Source: Clostridia bacterium (GTDB lineage: Bacteria > Bacillota > Clostridia > UMGS1810). From it: a stretch of 28,317 nucleotides of DNA. A model generated the notes under the pieces. The model did not search any database. It was not told the DNA's origin and saw only the letters and a list, made by a program, of their open reading frames with translations. Location: NCBI GenBank assembly GCA_016293435.1, contig JAEDEG010000034.1, positions 1 through 28,317 of the forward strand, in the 5' to 3' direction. Within the stretch, counting starts at the first letter, position 1; each line of letters begins with the position of its first letter. Shown here in pieces: positions 23,530 to 28,317 of this stretch. The translations under genes and the position numbers were made by a program.

Positions 23530-26286
23530 TTGAATAGATTTTGCATTTGTATGCTGATATTGGCAATGGTGATTAATACCATAATTATATCCGCATCGGA
23601 GCCGGAGCAAATCATTGTTGCAGATTGCCAATTTTTTGATGAATTTGGCAGAATATATTCATCGCAGCATGAAGATATCGTATCCTTGATGACATTGAAT
23701 AATATAGGCACTGAAAGTTCCGAGCTTAAAGTGATAAATGCTCTTTACAGTGAAAACAAGCTTATAAATGCACAAATAAATAAGATAACTCTTGATGGAA
23801 AATCTCAAGCGGAAATAAAGTTTGTCACAAACACATCCGTATGTAACACAAATGCAACGGTGAAGAATTTTGTTATAGATAAAAATATCAGACCTGTTTG
23901 TGAGTCATTTATCCTCACCCCTGATGGAATAGAAAATGAAATAGATGTTCAGCTTCAAAGAATAAAAAAATGCTATGATGATTCGCTTTTGGAATGGCTT
24001 GCATCGGTATACGATCCGATTTCGGGTGGATTTTATTATTCGTTGGATGCCCGCAATTTCACAGGTTTTGGTGCCGATATAGAAAGTACATCGCAATTTC
24101 TTAATATAGCCGAGGTTTCCGGTCTGAAACCTGTCGGAAAAAGCTTTTGCGAATATTTTGGAGATCAATTTTCCGAAAAAATTGTATCCTATATATGTGC
24201 AAGACAAAATGAAGCAAATGGTTATTTCTACGATCCGCAATATCCGCAATCACGTGTGGCAGCGTCTAAGCTTGAAAGAAATCTCACTCAAGCAAAGGTT
24301 ATGCTCAAAAGATTTGAATCCTCACCGCTTTATCTTTATCCCGATCAAAGACAGGTGCCGGTGCTTGCGTCAACATCTTCTTTACCTGAATATATGCAAA
24401 GTGCCGAAAATTTCAGAGCATGGATGGAAGCACTCCCGTGGGATACAGCACCCTATGCTGCGGCAAATCAGCTCAGTGCACAACAATATACTGCCGATGC
24501 CATGGGATATACACTTATGATAACAGAATTTCTCGTTTCCATTCAAAACAAAGCTACAGGGCTCTGGGGAAGAGATTTAAGCTATGAAGCCATAAATGCT
24601 TCGCTTAAGGTTTCGGTCTATTTCAATCCACAGACAGAGCCATACCCCAATGCCGAAAAGATGCTCTCCGGTGTCGTTCATATTCTTGACGAAAATCTGT
24701 TGCCTCCGCAAACAGCTTCAGAGCTTTGGAATCCGGTTGCATTGCTCAATTTTGCAAAAGTGAGCGGAGCATTTGATGCAGAAAAGAAAATCCGTTTTAA
24801 AGAAGCGTTGCCGGTAGTCCTTAAGTGGACGGCTCAAAGCCTTGAAGATTTTAAAAAACCGGATGGAGGATTTTCATACGGCAGATTCAGAAGTACGCCT
24901 CTTTCGCAAAATATGCCGGTATCTCTTGGCAGAAGCGAAAGTGACATGAATGCAACAATGCTGTGCATAAATATTTGGGATAAATGTCATTCTGTTGCCA
25001 ACAGACCTGCCGCTCCTATTTTTGACTGCCAAGACAGTGATCGGTTTTTGAAAATGCTTAGGGGTAATTCGGTCTTTTCCAAAGTATGTATTCCCGAAAA
25101 GGTCTATTCCGAAGGCTTTACCGGTTACAGAAGTGTATACGATACACTGTGGACAATTTATGCTCCTGACGGAGCCGCCAAATTATCAAATGATGAGCTG
25201 ACTCTTCGTGCCAAAAGTGAGGATGCAGAAAATATTCAGCTAATAGCGGGAATATATACTGCAAAAGAAAATCTCTATAAAATACGCGTGGAGATGAAGC
25301 TTAAGGTTTTGGAAAGCGGCGGCACGCCAATATACTATAACAGTCTTAGCGATTCTTTCGACGGAGGTGCGTTTCAATGGCTTATTGTAGGAAAACAAGA
25401 CGGATTTACAATAAACAACAGGGAAACATCATCGGGAATAGGCAGCGAGGTAACGCCGCTTCTTGAAAATGACAGATGGTACACCCTCACCATAGATTAT
25501 GAGCCAAAGGGAGAGCAGGATACCAAAATAACTTATTATATAGACGGTGAGGTCACAGCCGAAACAAATCGGTATTCGGGCTATGGGGTGCGTCCTCCCG
25601 TAGCCAATGCAGATATGCTTACTCTGCGTTCTTTCAAACAAAGCAATTCGACCATAATGATAGATGATATTACGGTTTCCAATGTATGTATTCAAAAGGT
25701 TTATTCCGAAAGCTTTACCGGTTACAGCAGTGTATACGATACAATGTGGACAATTTATGCTCCTGACGGAGCCGCCAAATTATCAAATGATGATCTGACT
25801 CTTCGTGCCAAAAGTGAGGATGCAGAAAATATTCAGCTAATAGCGGGAATATATACTGCAAAAGAAAATCTCTATAAAATACGCGTGGAGATGAAGCTTA
25901 AGGTTTTGGAAAGCGGCGGCACGCCAATATACTATAACAGTCTTAGCGATTCTTTCGACGGAGGTGCGTTTCAATGGCTTATTGTAGGAAAACAAGACGG
26001 ATTTACAATAAACAACAGGGAAACATCATCGGGAATAGGCAGCGAGGTAACGCCGCTTCTTGAAAATGACAGATGGTACACCCTCACCATAGATTATGAG
26101 CCAAAGGGAGAGCAGGATACCAAAATAACTTATTATATAGACGGTGAGGTCACAGCCGAAACAAATCGGTATTCGGGCTATGGGGTGCGTCCTCCCGTAG
26201 CCAATGCAGATATGCTTACTCTGCGTTCTTTCAAACAAAGCAATTCGACCATAATGATAGATGATATTGTGGTCTATGCATATTAA
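23530..26286 (+). CDS. Secreted alpha/alpha-toroid protein with duplicated C-terminal LamG-like module (paralogue 2)
   Basis: From TTG 23530 the protein has 918 residues; GTG 23521 would add three. A signal peptide (NRFCICMLILAMVINTIIISAS) precedes a roughly 110-residue recurrent module (about 30-135, ending NFVIDKNIRPV) instead of the stalk domain of paralogue 1. The toroid (about 150-500) aligns with paralogue 1 along its length: WLASVYDPISGGFYY, GFGADIESTSQ, YAAANQLSAQQYTA, ATGLWG, PQTASELWNPVALLN, DGGFSYGR, ESDMNATM. Two LamG-like modules follow (from about 526 and 725), nearly identical to each other and related to the single C-terminal module of paralogue 1. Function is unknown; I infer an extracellular enzyme or binding protein working with paralogue 1 on the same polymer. 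Confidence 0.85.
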   Translation: MNRFCICMLILAMVINTIIISASEPEQIIVADCQFFDEFGRIYSSQHEDIVSLMTLNNIGTESSELKVINALYSENKLINAQINKITLDGKSQAEIKFVTNTSVCNTNATVKNFVIDKNIRPVCESFILTPDGIENEIDVQLQRIKKCYDDSLLEWLASVYDPISGGFYYSLDARNFTGFGADIESTSQFLNIAEVSGLKPVGKSFCEYFGDQFSEKIVSYICARQNEANGYFYDPQYPQSRVAASKLERNLTQAKVMLKRFESSPLYLYPDQRQVPVLASTSSLPEYMQSAENFRAWMEALPWDTAPYAAANQLSAQQYTADAMGYTLMITEFLVSIQNKATGLWGRDLSYEAINASLKVSVYFNPQTEPYPNAEKMLSGVVHILDENLLPPQTASELWNPVALLNFAKVSGAFDAEKKIRFKEALPVVLKWTAQSLEDFKKPDGGFSYGRFRSTPLSQNMPVSLGRSESDMNATMLCINIWDKCHSVANRPAAPIFDCQDSDRFLKMLRGNSVFSKVCIPEKVYSEGFTGYRSVYDTLWTIYAPDGAAKLSNDELTLRAKSEDAENIQLIAGIYTAKENLYKIRVEMKLKVLESGGTPIYYNSLSDSFDGGAFQWLIVGKQDGFTINNRETSSGIGSEVTPLLENDRWYTLTIDYEPKGEQDTKITYYIDGEVTAETNRYSGYGVRPPVANADMLTLRSFKQSNSTIMIDDITVSNVCIQKVYSESFTGYSSVYDTMWTIYAPDGAAKLSNDDLTLRAKSEDAENIQLIAGIYTAKENLYKIRVEMKLKVLESGGTPIYYNSLSDSFDGGAFQWLIVGKQDGFTINNRETSSGIGSEVTPLLENDRWYTLTIDYEPKGEQDTKITYYIDGEVTAETNRYSGYGVRPPVANADMLTLRSFKQSNSTIMIDDIVVYAY
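25105..25671 (+). repeat. Tandem repeat copy 1 (LamG-like module)
   Basis: This 567-base unit recurs 597 bases (199 codons) downstream in the same frame. Four differences fall in the first 93 bases; from 25198 to 25671 the two copies are identical by eye (474 bases). Confidence 0.95.
25702..26268 (+). repeat. Tandem repeat copy 2 (LamG-like module)
   Basis: This is the second copy of the unit at 25105. The 30-base linker between copies encodes TVSNVCIQKV; an equivalent VCIPEKV precedes copy 1, so the duplicated segment starts somewhat upstream of the near-identical part. Confidence 0.95.
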
Positions 26287-26312
26287 TATAAAATCAGGAG
26301 GATGATTAAATT

Positions 26313-27713
26313 ATGAAAAAACTATTATCAGTCATTACAATGGTTGCGATTTTGCTGATGGGAATTTCTCTCATTGCTTCGGCAAATGAAAGTGTTGAGC
26401 TCAGAGGCGCCGGGTTTTTCGCAGGCGGAAAGCCGATTTTTGTGATCGAAGAGGGAATGATTTATGCCAAGATTTCAGTCGAAAACAAAACTCAGGCCGC
26501 AATAGATGCAAATCTCTATATTGCATCCTACAATGCAAATAAGCTTGAAGCATTTGCTCCGAAGTCCATTTCAATTGCTCCGGGAATTGCTTCATATATC
26601 ACACCAATGCTAAACACTACATCTCAGACAAGCCATATTAAGGTTTTTGTGTGGGACGATGATATAAGACCGATAGGGTCGGAAGATTATCTTTTAAACG
26701 ATGTCAGCTGTGACACGTCTCTTGCAAGCTGTGTACTTACTGTAAACGGAACAGAGTATAGTGCAGATGTAAACAAAAACAAAAACACAGCATCATTTAC
26801 TCTCAACTGCACTGTAAGCGGCACTGAAAATACATACAATGGCGAAGAAGTTTCGGTTACAGCTGCTGAGGGCGCAAAAATTGATCTTACAGATGATTCG
26901 GTGCTCACAAGCGGTAAAACATATAAGATTACAGCCGCTAACGGAAATACGGCAATATATGACATAAAGGCATTTAACGCTCAGCTTGGATGGGATGAAA
27001 AATTTACCGGTTCTGTAATATCTGACAAAACTACAACCGGAATAAATGGAGTCGATTATCCTGACTTTGCTCCCACATACGGCACATGGAATAACGGAGA
27101 ATATAGAAGTGACGGTTGGGGAACTTGGAGAAGCAGGAGCTCTAACGATGCAATTGTACTTTCTGTAAACAAGGAAACAGATAAAGAAAATGCAGAAAAT
27201 ACCTATATGTCTATGAAGCTTGGCAACAGCACCAATGACCAGATTTATTATACGGTCAAAAATCCGCTGCCAAGTGCCGGAGTTCCAAACTGCAAGCGAT
27301 TTGTTCTTTCGTTCGATTTTAGAGGCAGCGACCTTGTGAGCGGAGGCACATATGGTTGGTTTGGTAATTTTATATCAGGATTTGTAATTTCGGGATCAAA
27401 TGACAATGTATATCTGCAGCAACGCTTAAACGGTGCCGACTCATCTCCGATTACCATTGCGACAACCACCATGAACAAGTGGCACAATCTGAAAATTGTA
27501 GCGGAAAAGACAAGTGACGGGTTTGAAGTTGAGTATTATCTTGACGGTGATTTCTGCTATGGACATACCAACGCCAGAAAATATACTTATCAGGGTTACA
27601 CCAACACTGATATGACACTCAAGCTTGACAGCGCAGTAAGATTCTTCCTTCTTGGAGGAACATCGGGAACTCTCGATTTCGATAATTTTAACGTGTTTTT
27701 CAACAGGGTGTAA
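26313..27713 (+). CDS. Secreted modular protein with recurrent module, Ig-like and LamG-like domains
   Basis: ATG 26313 follows AGGAGG by ten bases; the ATG at 26303 opens only a five-codon frame. The 466-residue product has a signal peptide (about 1-24, ending LIASA). The recurrent module spans about 25-130 (AGFFAGGKPIF...YIASYNANKLEAF...HIKVFVWDDDIRPIG). A beta domain (about 132-225) and a C-terminal LamG-like sandwich (about 226-466, with NKWHNLKIVAEKT and EYYLDGDF, closing LDFDNFNVFF) follow. No catalytic motif is seen. It is likely a carbohydrate-binding partner of the two toroid proteins, from which it is separated by 26 bases. Confidence 0.85.
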   Translation: MKKLLSVITMVAILLMGISLIASANESVELRGAGFFAGGKPIFVIEEGMIYAKISVENKTQAAIDANLYIASYNANKLEAFAPKSISIAPGIASYITPMLNTTSQTSHIKVFVWDDDIRPIGSEDYLLNDVSCDTSLASCVLTVNGTEYSADVNKNKNTASFTLNCTVSGTENTYNGEEVSVTAAEGAKIDLTDDSVLTSGKTYKITAANGNTAIYDIKAFNAQLGWDEKFTGSVISDKTTTGINGVDYPDFAPTYGTWNNGEYRSDGWGTWRSRSSNDAIVLSVNKETDKENAENTYMSMKLGNSTNDQIYYTVKNPLPSAGVPNCKRFVLSFDFRGSDLVSGGTYGWFGNFISGFVISGSNDNVYLQQRLNGADSSPITIATTTMNKWHNLKIVAEKTSDGFEVEYYLDGDFCYGHTNARKYTYQGYTNTDMTLKLDSAVRFFLLGGTSGTLDFDNFNVFFNRV

Positions 27714-27717
27714 TATT

Positions 27718-28317
27718 ATGAAATTTATTCATTGCTATAATGAGAATTTTCTGCCTTTGCTTATAAGGCACGGCTTTATAAATGAAGACAGCGGATTTAA
27801 AGTTATGCATAATTACACAATTGAAGAAAATAAAAAATTTAACATTATTGCTTCACAAGGGGGCAAGCTTTGCCGTCTTATTGACGAAATGAAATGCCCT
27901 TTTTATATCGACAGACTTCTTGGCGGAACATATTATCACAGCTACAGCTTCAGCAAAGAGCTTTTGATGTATTATGAAAATATGCTTGGAGATCTCTTTT
28001 ACGGAATACAGATTCATGAAGCGGCTTCTGTGCTAAACTTTGACTGGAATCGAATCAGAAAATGTCTTTCACATATGCCGCAGCCATGGACTGAACAGAT
28101 GATATATAATGCCATAGAGAAAATTTCTCCCGACAAAGACACCTTGCTTATGTCTTCGGGTACACCCGGAGATTTTGCCCAAAAAAAATACAGTGAAACC
28201 TGGCAGGATTATGTAGAGGAGATAAGGGATTTTCTAAACAGAAAAAACAGCGAAAATTACGGATTTCTTCTGCCGTGCTATGCCGGAATAATTTTTACAT
28301 CTTTTAAGGCAAGAAGC
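27718..28317 (+). CDS. Partial cytoplasmic protein of unknown function (3' end outside window)
   Basis: ATG 27718 begins four bases after the previous stop with a weak AGGGTG ribosome site, so translation is probably coupled. The 200 residues visible have no signal peptide and run open to the window edge. Notable stretches are PFYIDRLLGGTYYHSY, MLGDLFYGIQIHEAAS and NFDWNRIRKCLSH. The IDRLLGG and GIQIHE segments look like beta-strand ends of a TIM barrel, which would make this an intracellular glycosidase-like protein comparable to the gene at 12592, but I cannot assign a family. It is the fourth gene of the operon under the presumed AraC/PocR control. Confidence 0.75.
   Translation, partial: MKFIHCYNENFLPLLIRHGFINEDSGFKVMHNYTIEENKKFNIIASQGGKLCRLIDEMKCPFYIDRLLGGTYYHSYSFSKELLMYYENMLGDLFYGIQIHEAASVLNFDWNRIRKCLSHMPQPWTEQMIYNAIEKISPDKDTLLMSSGTPGDFAQKKYSETWQDYVEEIRDFLNRKNSENYGFLLPCYAGIIFTSFKARS

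Noticed and set aside
25105..26268. CRISPR or transposon interpretation of the direct repeats
   Set aside because: There are only two long in-frame copies encoding a protein domain, with no spacers, terminal inverted repeats or transposase.

Overview
The window looks like a chromosomal segment of an anaerobic Clostridia-type Firmicute (Bacillota), probably a gut or other fibre-degrading member. The evidence is the S-layer homology (SLH) anchors, secreted proteins with copper-amine-oxidase-type stalk domains, RNase Y with YmdB next to it, WalJ/YycJ, strong AGGAGG-type ribosome sites with frequent GTG/TTG starts, and moderate G+C by eye. Species cannot be named from sequence alone. No rRNA, tRNA, CRISPR array, insertion sequence or phage gene was seen, and no gap without a gene exceeds 300 bases.

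Region 1 (1-12497, + strand) is a tightly packed run of five genes for surface or secreted proteins: the 3' end of a protein with three SLH repeats, a second SLH-type protein, a 1467-residue heparinase II/III-like polysaccharide lyase candidate with stalk and discoidin modules, and two non-enzymatic multi-module beta-sandwich proteins. It ends in a strong intrinsic terminator. A separate gene (12592-14547) for a cytoplasmic TIM-barrel glycosidase-like protein follows, with its own promoter candidate and a perfect palindrome upstream.

Region 2 (14616-20138, + strand) is a housekeeping island. yebC, murA and walJ share a promoter and end at a hairpin that overlaps the next promoter. rny follows with a structured leader, then a terminator and ymdB.

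Region 3 (20240-28317) starts with a divergent AraC/PocR-type regulator. Facing promoters then lead to a + strand operon of two paralogous secreted alpha/alpha-toroid proteins, a further secreted modular protein and a partial cytoplasmic protein cut by the window edge. The second toroid protein carries a nearly perfect 597-base-period tandem duplication of its C-terminal module.

Regions 1 and 3 share two recurrent modules: a lectin/LamG-like sandwich, and a roughly 100-residue domain ending in an 'IkaFv.D...P'-type motif. I therefore infer that both serve one extracellular polysaccharide-handling programme, interrupted by the housekeeping island. The toroid paralogues and the recurrent module are the best candidates for something undescribed; their substrate is unknown.
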